A stretch of DNA of 64,000 nucleotides from Desulfonatronum sp. SC1 (lineage in GTDB: Bacteria; Desulfobacterota; Desulfovibrionia; Desulfovibrionales; Desulfonatronaceae), in assembly GCF_003046795.1 (NCBI RefSeq), contig NZ_PZKN01000013.1:34223-98222 (forward strand), written 5' to 3'. Shown here piece by piece: positions 25,927 through 35,490 of this stretch. Positions within the stretch are counted from its first letter, which is position 1. Each line of letters opens with the position of its first letter. The translations under genes were made by a program, and so were the position numbers. The notes under the pieces were generated by a model. The model worked only from the letters and a program-made list of their open reading frames with translations. It made no database searches and was not told the DNA's origin.

Positions 25927-26688
25927 ATGAAAATGAACGAACGTGGGACAGCGGACATGGTCATCCGGATCGAAGGGCTGCACAAGTGGTTCGGACCCTT
26001 TCACGCCCTGAAGGACATCCATCTGGACGTGGCCCGGGGCGAGCGGGTTGTGATCTGCGGTCCCTCGGGCTCCGGCAAGTCCACCCTGATCCGGTGCATC
26101 AACCGCCTGGAAATCCATCAGCGCGGTCGGATTCTGGTGGACGGGATCGAGTTGACCGACGATCTGAAACGCATCGACCGGGTGCGCCGGGAAGTGGGCA
26201 TGCTGTTCCAGAACTTCAACCTTTTCCCGCACCTGACGATCATGGAAAACTGCACCATGGCCCCGCTCTGGGTGCGGCGCATGCCCCTGGAAGAGGCCCG
26301 GAAACAGGCCATGCACTATCTGGAACGGGTGCGCATCCCGGATCAGGCGGACAAGTATCCGGCCCAGCTCTCCGGCGGCCAGCAGCAGCGGGCGGCCATT
26401 GCCCGCTGTCTGTGCATGAGTCCGAAGATCATGCTCTTCGACGAGCCCACCAGTGCCCTGGACCCGGAAATGATCAAGGAGGTTCTGGACGTAATGGTGG
26501 ATCTGGCCAAATCCGGGATGACCATGCTCTGCGTGACCCACGAAATGGGCTTTGCCCGGGAAGTGGCCGACCGGGTGGTCTTCATGGACGGCGGAGAAAT
26601 CATCGAGGCCAACACGCCGCTGGAATTCTTCAGGAATCCGCGCACGGACCGGGCCAAGCTGTTTCTTTCCCAGATCCTTTCGCACTGA
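25927..26688 (+). CDS. aapP: Amino acid ABC transporter ATP-binding protein (AapP type)
   Basis: A 253-residue ABC ATPase: Walker [11 protein letters not shown]-loop in [11 protein letters not shown], signature LSGGQQQR, Walker [12 protein letters not shown] and the switch His in VTHEMG. It drives AapQM. An internal ATG (MNERG, or the [13 protein letters not shown] start) could also initiate. Last gene of the aapJQMP operon. Confidence 0.95.
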   Translation: MKMNERGTADMVIRIEGLHKWFGPFHALKDIHLDVARGERVVICGPSGSGKSTLIRCINRLEIHQRGRILVDGIELTDDLKRIDRVRREVGMLFQNFNLFPHLTIMENCTMAPLWVRRMPLEEARKQAMHYLERVRIPDQADKYPAQLSGGQQQRAAIARCLCMSPKIMLFDEPTSALDPEMIKEVLDVMVDLAKSGMTMLCVTHEMGFAREVADRVVFMDGGEIIEANTPLEFFRNPRTDRAKLFLSQILSH

Positions 26689-26730
26689 GGCAATTTTGCT
26701 TTCAAGAAGATATCTCTTGGGCCAATCGAC

Positions 26731-26827
26731 ATTTCGAAATCGGTATCGAAATCGGAATCTATCAAAAAAAGTCAGTCATCACTAGATATTGAAATGTTTT
26801 TGTTCAAGAGCGATTTCGATTTCGAGC
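26731..26827. repeat. Hexamer-periodic imperfect inverted repeat (copy 2)
   Basis: Left arm 26731-26760 is built of ATCGAA/ATCGGT hexamers and the right arm 26809-26827 reads the inverse (CGATTTCGATTTCGA), with a 48-base AT-rich spacer. It lies between the convergent ends of aapP and the EamA gene and may serve as a bidirectional terminator-like structure. The unit is nearly the same as in the copy at 59.4 kb. Confidence 0.7.
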
Positions 26828-26849
26828 AAGAGCCCGCCGCGAATCTCCG

Positions 26850-27752
26850 TCAGAACGCCTGGCCGTTGAAAATGCAGGCCGCTCCGATCACCGCCAAAAT
26901 CGCCCCCAGCCAGGCCGGACCGGCCGGGCGTTGGCGAGTGGCGACCCAGAGAATTGGCAGGATCAGCACCGGGGAGGTGGCGGACAGGGTGGACACCACC
27001 CCGGCCGTGCCCCGGGCCAGGGCGGCCAAAAGGAAGGTCATGCCTAGGGCCATGCCCACCAGACCGCTGAGCGCGGTCAGACCGGCTATTTTGGGCGTGA
27101 TTTTGGCCGGGGAATGGAACATGGAAGACGGTAGAAGCAAGGTTGCGGAGAGGGCCAGGGCAGCGGTGCCCACGCGCAGGGCCGAGGCCGCCACCGGGTC
27201 CACGCCCGAGGCCAGAACCGGCTTGGCGATGATCGTGGACACGGCCTGGCACAGGGCGGCCCCCAGGCCGATGAGCACGCCCACGGCCAACCGGCCGCGA
27301 ACCTCCTCGAAAGCATGCCGCGCCGCCGCCTCGCTCCTGAAGTGGATGGCCATGACCACCCCGATCATCACCAGGATGCATCCGACCAGGGTGAGCGGGG
27401 ACATTCGCTCGCCCAGAATGAGGATGCCCAGCAGCGCGGTCATGGGGGCGTTGGTGGCGAAAAGGATTCCGGAACGCCTCGGTCCCAACCGGCGCAAGGC
27501 CGCGAACAGGGCCGTGTCCCCCAGGAAGATGCCCACCATGGCCGAGACAACCAGCACGGAGGAGTGTTCCAGGGTCAGGCTCCACCAGCCCCCGGTGACC
27601 AGGGCGGCCACGGCGAGCATCACGAAGACCATGGACATCCGCAGGCGATTGAAAGGCAGAGCACCCAATTCACGGGCCGGAACCAGGGCGATCAGTCCAC
27701 CGAAGGACCAGCACAAGGCGGCGCAGAGCGCCAGAATTTCAGCGGGAACCAT
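26850..27752 (-). CDS. EamA/DMT-family transporter
   Basis: A 300-residue protein of two repeated EamA domains, about ten membrane segments, with the small-residue-rich ends (GLVGMALGMTF, GDTALFAALRRLG) typical of drug/metabolite transporters. Many members export amino acids or metabolites. It is divergent from alanine dehydrogenase with 143 bases between, so a link to alanine or pyruvate balance is possible but unproven. Confidence 0.88.
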   Translation of the reverse strand: MVPAEILALCAALCWSFGGLIALVPARELGALPFNRLRMSMVFVMLAVAALVTGGWWSLTLEHSSVLVVSAMVGIFLGDTALFAALRRLGPRRSGILFATNAPMTALLGILILGERMSPLTLVGCILVMIGVVMAIHFRSEAAARHAFEEVRGRLAVGVLIGLGAALCQAVSTIIAKPVLASGVDPVAASALRVGTAALALSATLLLPSSMFHSPAKITPKIAGLTALSGLVGMALGMTFLLAALARGTAGVVSTLSATSPVLILPILWVATRQRPAGPAWLGAILAVIGAACIFNGQAF

Positions 27753-27895
27753 GTCGATCCTTTTCGGGCCCGAGAAGCTACGGGGGAAGCCGCCGGGGTA
27801 GCAGCGGGGGGAACCGCGTTACATATCAGACTTGAAAATCCGGGCTTCGTACGCCCAACCACATCAACCGTCAACGACGCTTTCGCGAGGAAACA

Positions 27896-29002
27896 ATGCG
27901 GATCGGCATTCCCAAGGAAATCAAACCCCAGGAAGGACGGGCGGCTCTGCTGCCCAGACAGGTTCAACGACTGACGCGGGCCGGACACGCCGTGCTCGTG
28001 GAATCCGGCACGGGCTTGCTGGCCCGCGCTTCAGACCAGGATTACGAGGCGGTCGGTGCCACGGTGCTGCCGACGGCCAAGGAAATTTTCGACTCGGCCC
28101 GGTTGATCGTCAAGGTCAAGGAGGTTCTGCCGCCGGAGTACCCGCTGCTCCGGCCTGAACATATCATCCTGACCAACATCCACGCGGCCATGAACAAGGA
28201 GGAGCTGGACGTCTTTCTCCGGGTCGGCCTGATCGCGATATCCGCGGAGAACACGCACCGCTTCGGCTCGCCCAACTGCGTCCTGGCCGGAGAAGTGGGC
28301 GCGTTGGAGGCCGTGCGGCTGTGCCTGGCGACCTACGGCGGCACGGGGCGGCATTTCATGGGCCACTTCGGAGAACCCGCTCTGAAGGCGTTGGTTCTGG
28401 GGCTGGGCAACGTGGGACGCGGGGCCGTGCGCACCCTGTTGGGGCTGGGGGCCACGGTGATCGGACTGGATGTTTTCGAGGGCGCGCGCAAGGCCGCGGC
28501 CCTGGACTGGCACGACCGGAACCTGCTTGTGGGGGATGTGACCGAGCTGGAACGCCACCTGGAGGATGTGGACGCGGTGGTCAACTGCGTGCTCTGGCCC
28601 AAGGAGCGGCCCGACCACCTGATCACCCGGGAAATGCTGGGCCGACTCAAGCCCGGGGCCGTAATCGTGGACATTTCCTGCGACCGGGCCGGGGCCATCG
28701 AGACCAGCCGCCCCACCACATGGGCCGATCCGGTCTACGAGGTGGACGGGGTGCGCCATTTCTGCGTGGACAACATCCCGGGCGCTGTCCCGGTCACGGC
28801 CTCGGCCGGGTACGGCGAAGCCCTGCTGGACAAAATATTGGCCATCGCGGGCAAGGGCGTGGTCCAGGCCTGCAAGGACGACCCCTGGCTGGCCCGGGGT
28901 CTGACCTGCGCCGGGGGAACGCTCCTGTTGGAAGAAGCGGCCCGCTACCAGCAGCGGGACTTCACCCCGGTGCAAACCTGGCTTGAGGCCCAACCGGCGT
29001 AA
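27896..29002 (+). CDS. ald: Alanine dehydrogenase family protein
   Basis: A 368-residue AlaDH/PNT-family enzyme. The start MRIGIPKEIKPQEGRAALLP holds the conserved substrate Arg and the K/E residues. The NAD-binding GLGNVGRGAVRTLLGLGA loop and the DISCDRAGAIETSRPTTW substrate segment follow. Alanine dehydrogenase reversibly deaminates L-alanine to pyruvate with NAD. The AGGAAAC-type site before ATG 27896 is weak. Some relatives are lysine- or other amino-acid-specific, so the substrate is probable, not certain. Confidence 0.85.
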   Translation: MRIGIPKEIKPQEGRAALLPRQVQRLTRAGHAVLVESGTGLLARASDQDYEAVGATVLPTAKEIFDSARLIVKVKEVLPPEYPLLRPEHIILTNIHAAMNKEELDVFLRVGLIAISAENTHRFGSPNCVLAGEVGALEAVRLCLATYGGTGRHFMGHFGEPALKALVLGLGNVGRGAVRTLLGLGATVIGLDVFEGARKAAALDWHDRNLLVGDVTELERHLEDVDAVVNCVLWPKERPDHLITREMLGRLKPGAVIVDISCDRAGAIETSRPTTWADPVYEVDGVRHFCVDNIPGAVPVTASAGYGEALLDKILAIAGKGVVQACKDDPWLARGLTCAGGTLLLEEAARYQQRDFTPVQTWLEAQPA

Positions 29003-29032
29003 TCCCGGCCCAACGAAGCAGACGCCCGGCAC

Positions 29033-29067
29033 GGACTCGGAGCGCCATCCAGCGGCGCTCCGAGTCC
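29033..29067. terminator. Strong hairpin between convergent genes
   Basis: GGACTCGGAGCGCC is followed by a 7-base loop and its exact inverse (14-base stem), 30 bases after alanine dehydrogenase and 22 bases after the end of the opposing aldolase gene. There is no U-run, so it may stop transcription weakly or protect both 3' ends. Confidence 0.7.
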
Positions 29068-29088
29068 GAAGTAGACGTCAAGCAGGGC

Positions 29089-29895
29089 TCATGGCCCGGA
29101 AAGACCGGAATAAAGTCGGATACGCTCGCGCACCACGCATTGGACTTCCTCGGCGGCCGCTTCCAGCCAAACCAGGGGATTCTCCGCGCTCTCCCGGCTC
29201 TGTCCCCGCCGAATCCCCCGAGCCAGGGCACGCAGTATTTGCGTATGCACGTTGATCTTGCGCACTCCCTGGCGCAAAGCTTGAAGCAGCAAATCTTCCG
29301 GCAAGCGGCTGGCTCCGTGCAGGACCACGGAGGCGGGCGTCCTGACGGCGAGTTCGGCCAGCAGGGAGATGCGTTCGGAGTATTCGGAATGAGGGAGCCC
29401 CTTGGGGACCGAAAAGGCCAGAAAGTCGACTTTGGTCCGCTCCAGAAAATCCAGCACTGAAGGCAGATCCTCGAATTGAACGAGGAGTGGGCCGTATTCG
29501 CCTTCGATCTCGGCCCCGGCTTCGTGGGCCAGTTCACCGGCTTCGCGGGTCAGCCGAACATTCTCTTCCATGGCCAGGCCGGAACCGTCGAACATCACCG
29601 TCGGCAGGCCCAGCTCCAAGGCTTCCCGAATTCCGGCCAGACTCCGGCCGTGGTTCAGATGCACGGCCACAGGCACGACCGCGTTCCGGGCCATGAACAA
29701 GGCGGCGTGGGCCAGGGGACCGAATTTGCCATGCCCCAGGTCATGCCCATCCAGGGAAGCAACGGCGGGCTTGCCCTCCGCCTCCGCCGCAGCCACCACG
29801 GCCAGAAGGCTTTCCAGATTATAGACGCTGAAACAGCCTACCGCCGCTTCCGGGGGGAGGGTGTTCAGGCATTGGCTGAGATTGCAAAGCGGCAT
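29089..29895 (-). CDS. Class II fructose-bisphosphate aldolase family, atypical
   Basis: A 268-residue TIM-barrel of the class II (zinc) aldolase family: FSVYNLESLLAVVAAAE start, GEYG strand, the HGAS zinc-ligand loop and the phosphate-binding KINVHT. The usual HxDH motif with the catalytic Asp reads HLNHG here, i.e. Asp replaced by Asn, while the flanking His residues are kept. Family members of this size include GatY/KbaY tagatose-bisphosphate aldolases. The change suggests altered or lost aldol activity, or a different acid/base residue. GAGG lies 6 bases before the ATG. Confidence 0.8.
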   Translation of the reverse strand: MPLCNLSQCLNTLPPEAAVGCFSVYNLESLLAVVAAAEAEGKPAVASLDGHDLGHGKFGPLAHAALFMARNAVVPVAVHLNHGRSLAGIREALELGLPTVMFDGSGLAMEENVRLTREAGELAHEAGAEIEGEYGPLLVQFEDLPSVLDFLERTKVDFLAFSVPKGLPHSEYSERISLLAELAVRTPASVVLHGASRLPEDLLLQALRQGVRKINVHTQILRALARGIRRGQSRESAENPLVWLEAAAEEVQCVVRERIRLYSGLSGP

Positions 29896-29951
29896 GAACT
29901 ACCTCGTGCAGAGGGGAGTGGAAATCCAGGTTCCGAGGGCCTGGGGGGGCT

Positions 29952-30053
29952 TGGCACCTTCATGGTGCCGGGGGGGATGACGTAGAGCGGCAACTCCACG
30001 TTCCAGCGATTAAAAATGGCCTGTATGGCCCCATCCTGGCGCATCTGGGCCAG
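29952..30053 (-). pseudogene. Possible SBP_bac_3 C-terminal fragment
   Basis: In a frame different from the histidine kinase, 34 residues ([20 protein letters not shown] and following) look like the last helix of a periplasmic amino-acid-binding-type domain, which often ends in a DG-x-I-x-x-I-x-x-RW pattern. It lies across the kinase's 3' end. It may be debris of a deleted sensor or binding protein; the similarity is short. Confidence 0.3.
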
Positions 30054-31377
30054 AGTAGTCCAGCACCTCCCGGACCTTGGCTTCCAGTTCTCGAAGCCGA
30101 TACGGCTTGCCGATGTATCCCTTGGCTCCGGAGGCCAGGGCTTGCTTGGCCTGTCCATGAGCCGAGTAGCCGCTGGCGATGAGCACGCAGGCCGCCGGGT
30201 CGAGATGCAGGAGTTCGCGCAGGCATTTGTGACCGCCCATGCCGGGCATGTTCAGGTCCAGCAAAATCAGGTCAATGGTCGGCCGGTGCTTATGGAACGC
30301 ATCCAGAGCCTCTTCCCCGCTGGCCACGCCGAGCACGGTGAAGCCCATATCCTCCAGGGCCTCTCTGGTCAGCTCCAGAATATCAGCCTCGTCGTCCACC
30401 ACAAGAATTGTCTCACCGCCGCCTCGGAGAGGAGGTTCGGGCTCCTGGTCCTTGGGCGTCTCTTCGACCGGGTCCGCGACCGGAAGATAGATTCGGAACG
30501 TCGCGCCCCGGCCCGACTCCGAGCAGCAATGGATATGCCCCCCGTGCCCCTTGACGATCCCGTAAACCGAAGCCAGCCCCAGACCGGTGCCCTGGCCCAC
30601 TCCTTTGGTGGTGAAGAAGGGGTCGAAGACATGCTTGAGCGTCGCGGAGTCCATGCCGCATCCCGTATCCGTGACGGTCAGCAACACGTGTGGACCAGCG
30701 ACCGCGTCGGCGTGGAGTTGGACAAAGTCCTGGTCCAAATCCACGCTGGAGGTTTCGACGACCAACCTGCCCCCCTCAGGCATGGCGTCCACGGCGTTGT
30801 TGATTAGGTTGAGCAAAACCTGCTCGATCTGCACCGGATCCCCTGATACCGGTCCGATTTTCGGTGCGAGATGAAGCTCCAGAGAGACCATCTTAGGGAT
30901 GGTCCGCTCCAGCATCCGGACCACCTCACGCGCTTCCCGGTTCACATCCACCGCAACCTTGCAGGATTCGGCTTTGCGGCTGAAGAGCAGCAGCTGCCGG
31001 ACCAGCTCGGCGGCGCGGTCCTGGGAGCGGATCACGGCTTTGAGGCGCTCCCTGCCCTGGGAACCTATGGACATGTCGCGAGCCAGCAGTTCGATGTTGC
31101 CGCGCATCACATGAAGCAGATTGTTGAAGTCGTGGGCCACGCCCCCGGCAAGAATACCCACGGCTTCCATCTTCTGGGCCTGGTACAGGTCGTTTTGTAG
31201 TTTCCCCAACTCGGCGGTACGCGCCTCGACATGCTTTTGAAGCAGAATATTGTGCTCAAAAAGGCCAAAATCGCTGCCGCTTTTGTCAACGGAGCGTTCC
31301 ACGCGATCCATCAGAACCTGGTTGACCTTGCGCAGTCGCGCGACTTCCCGCTCCAGTTCATTGGTACAATCAGACAC
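30010..31377 (-). CDS. Hybrid histidine kinase with C-terminal receiver
   Basis: A 455-residue soluble kinase: N-terminal coiled coil (1-65), HisKA with H82 in GGVAHDFNN, HATPase (about 180-300; DTGCGMD and GQGTGLGL boxes) and a receiver domain with phospho-acceptor D374 ([10 protein letters not shown]). There is no membrane segment, so it must sense through a partner. The GTG start at 31377 overlaps the FIST gene stop by 8 bases, pointing to the FIST protein as the sensor. The protein ends soon after the receiver's last helix. Its output target is not in the window. Confidence 0.9.
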   Translation of the reverse strand: MSDCTNELEREVARLRKVNQVLMDRVERSVDKSGSDFGLFEHNILLQKHVEARTAELGKLQNDLYQAQKMEAVGILAGGVAHDFNNLLHVMRGNIELLARDMSIGSQGRERLKAVIRSQDRAAELVRQLLLFSRKAESCKVAVDVNREAREVVRMLERTIPKMVSLELHLAPKIGPVSGDPVQIEQVLLNLINNAVDAMPEGGRLVVETSSVDLDQDFVQLHADAVAGPHVLLTVTDTGCGMDSATLKHVFDPFFTTKGVGQGTGLGLASVYGIVKGHGGHIHCCSESGRGATFRIYLPVADPVEETPKDQEPEPPLRGGGETILVVDDEADILELTREALEDMGFTVLGVASGEEALDAFHKHRPTIDLILLDLNMPGMGGHKCLRELLHLDPAACVLIASGYSAHGQAKQALASGAKGYIGKPYRLRELEAKVREVLDYSGPDAPGWGHTGHF

Positions 31378-32500
31378 CGCCGCCTCCCAGGGCCAGACCG
31401 GTCAAGGTTTGGTTGACGTGAATCCCGTTGAACTGTTCTCCATACGTGCAAAACCCGATGTAGGGAAAACGGCTTAGGAGTTCAGCGAGATGCCGGTCCT
31501 CCTGGCGCTGTTGCACCTCGATGCGCCGCAAAATGCAGTCGCACCCCAGAATAAGCTGGATGTCCGGAATGTCTCGGGCCAACTCATGCAGTTGAATTTC
31601 CAGGTTCTCCAGGAGGTCCACTCCCCTGGCCAGGGTCAGCACCAGGCCGTTGTCTATGGCGCAAAAGAAGGTCAGGCTGCCGTCCGAATTGGCCCTGCAA
31701 ATGGACCGGACAAAATATTCGCCCCCGATGCGCACCATGACCGGATTCGCGGCAAAGACCTCCGGCGACAACTCAGCCGCCGACACGCCTACAATTCGGG
31801 CGTATTCCTCGGCTGCCGGCACCCCGTTGATTTCCATCACCGTGCGCGAGCCGGGGTCGGCCTCGGTGATCACCAGCTTAGCCTCGGACGGCACGAAATG
31901 CTGGATACGAAAGGCCTTGAAAGGCAATGTAGTCGTGAACAGAGCCACGGTTGCGGCATTGTCATGAAAACGGCCCTCGTGATAGACGTAGGTCCGTCGA
32001 AAATTGAGCCCGTCCCCGGCCGAGCCCCCGATCAGCGGAACGCCGGGCAGATGTCCCTGCACAGCGGAGACCACACGTTCTTCAAGCAACGACAACCCGT
32101 CAATGAGCATCAAAGCGAAACGCTTGCCCATCCTGGCCGATCCGAACTGCTGAAAAGCCGTGGGATCGCCCTGGCCCAAAAAATCCGTGAGCGAGGGGAT
32201 GAACACGGGGGTCATGGCGATATCCGGCGAGGCAAAGCCGACGCCCACCAGGCTGTCCCGGACGTACCCCTTGTCAGCGACAATCTCTCCGGCAGTGGTG
32301 CAGCCGACCACCGGACAGTCAAAGCGCTCCCGCACGGACCTGCCCAAGACGTCCAGGTCGTAGGAAGGGCTGCAGAAAAAAGCCACCGCGTTCAACTCCA
32401 CTCCACCCAACTGACCGGCCAGATCGTCAACAGCCCGACGTGCGTCGGCGTGAACGCTAAATCCTCGACGAACGGCCCTGTTCCAGTGATTCTCAGGCAT
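31370..32500 (-). CDS. FIST-domain sensor protein (NosP-like)
   Basis: A 376-residue cytoplasmic protein with an N-terminal FIST_N domain (about 20-215; VGCTTAGEI and LIGGSAGDG are characteristic) and a FIST_C domain ending in GFCTYGEQF. FIST proteins bind small ligands; the NosP subgroup binds haem and senses nitric oxide and is encoded with a kinase that it regulates. The start at ATG 32500 has an AAGGGGGA Shine-Dalgarno. The overlap with the kinase gene supports a sensor-kinase pair. Haem binding cannot be judged from the sequence. Confidence 0.87.
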   Translation of the reverse strand: MPENHWNRAVRRGFSVHADARRAVDDLAGQLGGVELNAVAFFCSPSYDLDVLGRSVRERFDCPVVGCTTAGEIVADKGYVRDSLVGVGFASPDIAMTPVFIPSLTDFLGQGDPTAFQQFGSARMGKRFALMLIDGLSLLEERVVSAVQGHLPGVPLIGGSAGDGLNFRRTYVYHEGRFHDNAATVALFTTTLPFKAFRIQHFVPSEAKLVITEADPGSRTVMEINGVPAAEEYARIVGVSAAELSPEVFAANPVMVRIGGEYFVRSICRANSDGSLTFFCAIDNGLVLTLARGVDLLENLEIQLHELARDIPDIQLILGCDCILRRIEVQQRQEDRHLAELLSRFPYIGFCTYGEQFNGIHVNQTLTGLALGGGGV

Positions 32501-33006
32501 TTTTTGATCCCCCTTTGGTTCTGCCTCCATCACCGTTTCCGGATTTTAGTGGAAAAGAATGATTTTCCATAATCCCAAGAGATTTCGTCGTATAGCCGGT
32601 GGCTTCAACCACCGGTAAAGGTGCTCCAATTCGGTGAGAACATCCACCAAGAGCGAGTCAAATGCCGAATTGATCAATTCGAGATCGTTATGGATGAAGG
32701 TGGGCATTGAGGAAAAAACTTGAAAGAGAAGTGATGAGGATCTCAAAAACGTCAATTTTCAATCTATATACAGACACTTACAGACCTAAGGGCACTGCTG
32801 AATATCTCAGGCGCGAGATAATGACAAGTCAAAATTGCCCACTAGGGGGCCATTGGCTATGGTTCGGCGAACGTTCGTGTTTCTTTTGAAAATCGGTTCC
32901 ATGGCTCCATGCTGCATCCCCACTGCGGGTCTCTTCAACGTTCAACACTTCCGGGGGGAAGGCGTTGGGAGAGTTTGCAAAGCGTCATGCAGGGCCTCAA
33001 TAAAAA
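32501..33006. other. Intergenic region with a REP-like hairpin and a palindrome
   Basis: About 500 bases without a gene I can support. It holds a CCGGTGG/CCACCGG hairpin (32596-32615) of the REP type and a perfect 16-base palindrome CGAATTGATCAATTCG (32666-32681), which may be an operator upstream of the FIST gene. Short frames on both strands (up to about 70 codons) have no family resemblance or good ribosome-binding sites. Confidence 0.5.
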
Positions 33007-33036
33007 ACGGGGCGACGGTATAAACCGTCGCCCCGT
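33007..33036 (-). terminator. Rho-independent terminator of the sulfonate operon
   Basis: ACGGGGCGACGGT with its exact inverse (13-base GC-rich stem, 4-base loop) followed on the minus strand by a run of six T, 26 bases after the suyB stop. This closes the long minus-strand operon. Confidence 0.92.
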
Positions 33037-33062
33037 GCTGATTTGAACTGATTATAGGCTGG

Positions 33063-34223
33063 TTACGCGCTCTCGTACAACCGGGTGAAGATAAACTCCC
33101 GGTGTCCCAGGGCTTCGGCGGCGGTCAGGCGGCCATTGGCCGTGCGCAGGGTCATGTCGATGAGTTTGTCTCCGGCCTGATCCATATTGATCTCCCGGCG
33201 CACCAGGCCGGACACGTCCACGTCGAAGTGTTCGCTCATGGTCCGCAGGGTCCGGGGGTTGGCGCAGAGCTTGATCACCGGGAGGATCGGGTTACCGATG
33301 ATGTTACCCTGGCCCGTGGGGAAGTGATGGACCACGAAGCCGGCGGCGGCGCACAGGGTGACCATTTCCGCGGCCGCGGAGGAGGAGTCCATGAACCAGA
33401 GGCCGGGGCCGGTGGGCGTCTCAGCCTTGTCCAGGCAGCCGACCACCGGAGCCTTGGTCCCGATCTTTTGGATGTTGCCCAGGGCCTTTTCCTCGATGGT
33501 GGTCAGGCCGCCCTCGATGTTGCCCTTGGTGGGCTGGGAATCGGACAGGTCGCTGGTCTTGTTGTCGTCCACGACCTTGGCGTAGCGGTCGAAGAAGTAC
33601 TGGAACTGCTTGCGCACCTCGTCGTTGGCGCAGCGCTCCAGCACCAGGTGCTCGCCGCCGGTCAGCTCCGTGGTTTCGCCGAAAAGCAGGGTCGCGCCCT
33701 GTTCGTAAAGCTTGTCGTAGGCATTGCCCACCGTGGGGTTGGTGGCGATGCCGGACGTGGTGTCGGACTCGCCGCACTTGGTGGAGACCCACAGCTCTTT
33801 TACGTCGCACTCGGTGCGCTGGATTTCGCTGGCCCACTGCACGTATTCCATGGCCTTGCGGGACGCGGCGCAAATGGTGTTGAAATCCCCGTTCTGCTCG
33901 ATGGCGAATCCGGTCACGGGCTTGCCGGTCTTGGCAATGCCTTCCACGACCCGGTTGGTCCACTGGGGCTCAATGCCGATGACCACCACAGCGGCCACGT
34001 TGGGGTTGGAGCCGGTACCGATCAGGGTCCGGAAGTGCAGTTCCAGATCCTCGCCGAACTGCAATCGGCCGTAGGCGTGGGGCAGGGCCAGGGTGCCCTT
34101 GACGTTGTTGCCCACGGCCTCGCAGGCCGAATTGGACAGGTCGTCCAGGGGCAGGATGATCACATGGTTGCGCACTCCCACCCGCCCGTTTTCACGACGA
34201 TATCCGAGAAACTTGGTCTCCAT
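33063..34223 (-). CDS. suyB: 3-sulfolactate sulfo-lyase large subunit (SuyB type)
   Basis: A 386-residue UxaA/GarD-family lyase without the N-terminal SAF domain, which is encoded separately just upstream. The start [19 protein letters not shown], the [12 protein letters not shown] segment and the C-terminal [18 protein letters not shown] agree with what I know of SuyB. SuyAB is an iron-dependent lyase splitting (R)-3-sulfolactate into pyruvate and sulfite. An AGGTGG site precedes the ATG. Altronate or galactarate dehydratases are the alternative family members, but those are usually fused and found with sugar-acid genes. The TRAP, AOR and LarA neighbours favour sulfolactate. The substrate is inferred. 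Confidence 0.82.
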   Translation of the reverse strand: METKFLGYRRENGRVGVRNHVIILPLDDLSNSACEAVGNNVKGTLALPHAYGRLQFGEDLELHFRTLIGTGSNPNVAAVVVIGIEPQWTNRVVEGIAKTGKPVTGFAIEQNGDFNTICAASRKAMEYVQWASEIQRTECDVKELWVSTKCGESDTTSGIATNPTVGNAYDKLYEQGATLLFGETTELTGGEHLVLERCANDEVRKQFQYFFDRYAKVVDDNKTSDLSDSQPTKGNIEGGLTTIEEKALGNIQKIGTKAPVVGCLDKAETPTGPGLWFMDSSSAAAEMVTLCAAAGFVVHHFPTGQGNIIGNPILPVIKLCANPRTLRTMSEHFDVDVSGLVRREINMDQAGDKLIDMTLRTANGRLTAAEALGHREFIFTRLYESA

Positions 34224-34226
34224 GAT

Positions 34227-34511
34227 TTACCACCTTTTGGTTTTGATGTTGTGAACGTGGGCATGTTCGCCTTTCTTGATGGGCGCGACCACTTTTCCGA
34301 TGTCCGTGTTGTACTTGATGACCGTGTCGCCCACGGCGAAATCCTTCAGAGCCAGCTTGTGGCCGATGGGGATGTCATTGAGGACCTTTGTCTTGACAGT
34401 CTGATCTTCCTTCATCACCCAACCGGTGATCTCCTGACCGGCCTTCACTCCCTCCACCACAACGACGCCCACGCCGTCCGCGGCTTCGTGCACAAGATAA
34501 TCGATAGCCAT
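34227..34511 (-). CDS. suyA: 3-sulfolactate sulfo-lyase small subunit (SuyA type)
   Basis: A 94-residue SAF/UxaA N-terminal-type subunit with IPIGHKLALKDFAVGDTVIK and the C-terminal HVHNIKTKRW that I associate with SuyA. It carries the His residues thought to complete the active site. The ATG at 34511 has AAGGAGG 7 bases upstream and is preferred over an earlier in-frame start. It precedes suyB by 3 bases. The 175-base gap before it contains two small hairpins (GGGCGTTACGCCC near 34555; GCGTCG/CGACGC near 34640) that may set its expression level. Confidence 0.82.
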   Translation of the reverse strand: MAIDYLVHEAADGVGVVVVEGVKAGQEITGWVMKEDQTVKTKVLNDIPIGHKLALKDFAVGDTVIKYNTDIGKVVAPIKKGEHAHVHNIKTKRW

Positions 34512-34686
34512 ACTGGCCTCCTTCAAGTGGTTGATACATCATTCCCGCGAGTAGGGCGTTACGCCCCACTCTCCTGCCGGCCATCCGGCTCCATCCTTTC
34601 CATAATGTTCCAACGCCTCACCCACCGGTGAAGCCGCGTCGTCTCGCGACGCCCTTGGCCGTGCCCTGGGTCTGGCCAAAGAAATA

Positions 34687-35484
34687 TCAACTGTCCCGGG
34701 TATGCAGGCTGACCGTGGAGAAACGCATTTCAAGCAAGTCGGCCATCAGCAGGTTGCCGCGCAACGCGGAGGGAATCCCGAGCAGGATATGAATCAGCTC
34801 CGTTGCTTGCAGGGAGGCGGCCAGGGCCACTGTGGAGCAGGGATTGCCCTGAAGCTGCTCCACCGAAGGCCCAGCGCCGTTGCTCATGAATTCACCCAGC
34901 CCCGGTTCACCGGGCCATGTGCTGCCCACCAGCACGTTCCAGCCGGACACCGCGCCGGAAACCAAGGGGATCTCGGCTTGAGCGGCCATGGTTTGCAGAG
35001 CGCAGCGATGCAATGCCCCTCCCAGACAATCGGCCACGGCCTGAGCCCCGTGCAGCCGGTCCAGGGTCACTTCCTCGGTCACGGCCAGAACCTCGACCAA
35101 GGGGTTGATCTCCCCGGCTCGGGCCTGGGCAGCCTGAGCCTTGGACCGGCCCATGGTCCGAGTTGTGGCCAAGAGTTGGCGATTGGCATTGCTCGGTTCA
35201 AAAACGTCCGGGTCGATGGCCGTGATCCGGCCCACTCCGCTCCGAACCAGGGATTCCAGGACGTGGCCGCCCAATCCACCGCAGCCGACCAAAACCACAT
35301 GCGCCCGGGCCAAGGTGGCCTGATCCGAAGGGCTCAGACACTGACCGTTGCGCTGGTAGCGCAAGGGCATTTCTCCGTGCTCCAGGGCCAGCAGCACTTC
35401 CTGGCGGATCGTTCGACCGGACGCACGGGCGCGATCCAGAATGACGCTGTCCGTGAGCTGGATTTGCGTGTCGGATCGCGTCAT
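34687..35484 (-). CDS. ThiF/MoeB/HesA-family adenylyltransferase
   Basis: A 265-residue E1-like enzyme. The nucleotide motif VLVGCGGLGGH (about residues 65-74), acidic DPDVFEPSNANRQ and a Cys in NPCSTVA are recognisable. No paired CxxC zinc site is seen, unlike classical MoeB. It should adenylate the C-terminal glycine of a ubiquitin-like carrier; a MoaD-like protein ending in Gly-Gly is encoded two genes upstream. The likely job is sulfur transfer for the tungsto- or molybdopterin of the AOR in this operon; sulfur supply for the LarA cofactor is another possibility. Confidence 0.87.
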   Translation of the reverse strand: MTRSDTQIQLTDSVILDRARASGRTIRQEVLLALEHGEMPLRYQRNGQCLSPSDQATLARAHVVLVGCGGLGGHVLESLVRSGVGRITAIDPDVFEPSNANRQLLATTRTMGRSKAQAAQARAGEINPLVEVLAVTEEVTLDRLHGAQAVADCLGGALHRCALQTMAAQAEIPLVSGAVSGWNVLVGSTWPGEPGLGEFMSNGAGPSVEQLQGNPCSTVALAASLQATELIHILLGIPSALRGNLLMADLLEMRFSTVSLHTRDS

Positions 35485-35490
35485 AGCCTC

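Noticed and set aside
32546..32889. Short frames on both strands in the FIST-suyB gap
   Set aside because: Below 70 codons, weak or no Shine-Dalgarno and no similarity I can recognise.
33063..34511. Altronate or galactarate dehydratase
   Set aside because: The two-gene split, the details of both ends of the proteins and the sulfonate-type neighbours fit SuyAB better; no sugar-acid gene is nearby. Kept as an alternative in the annotation.
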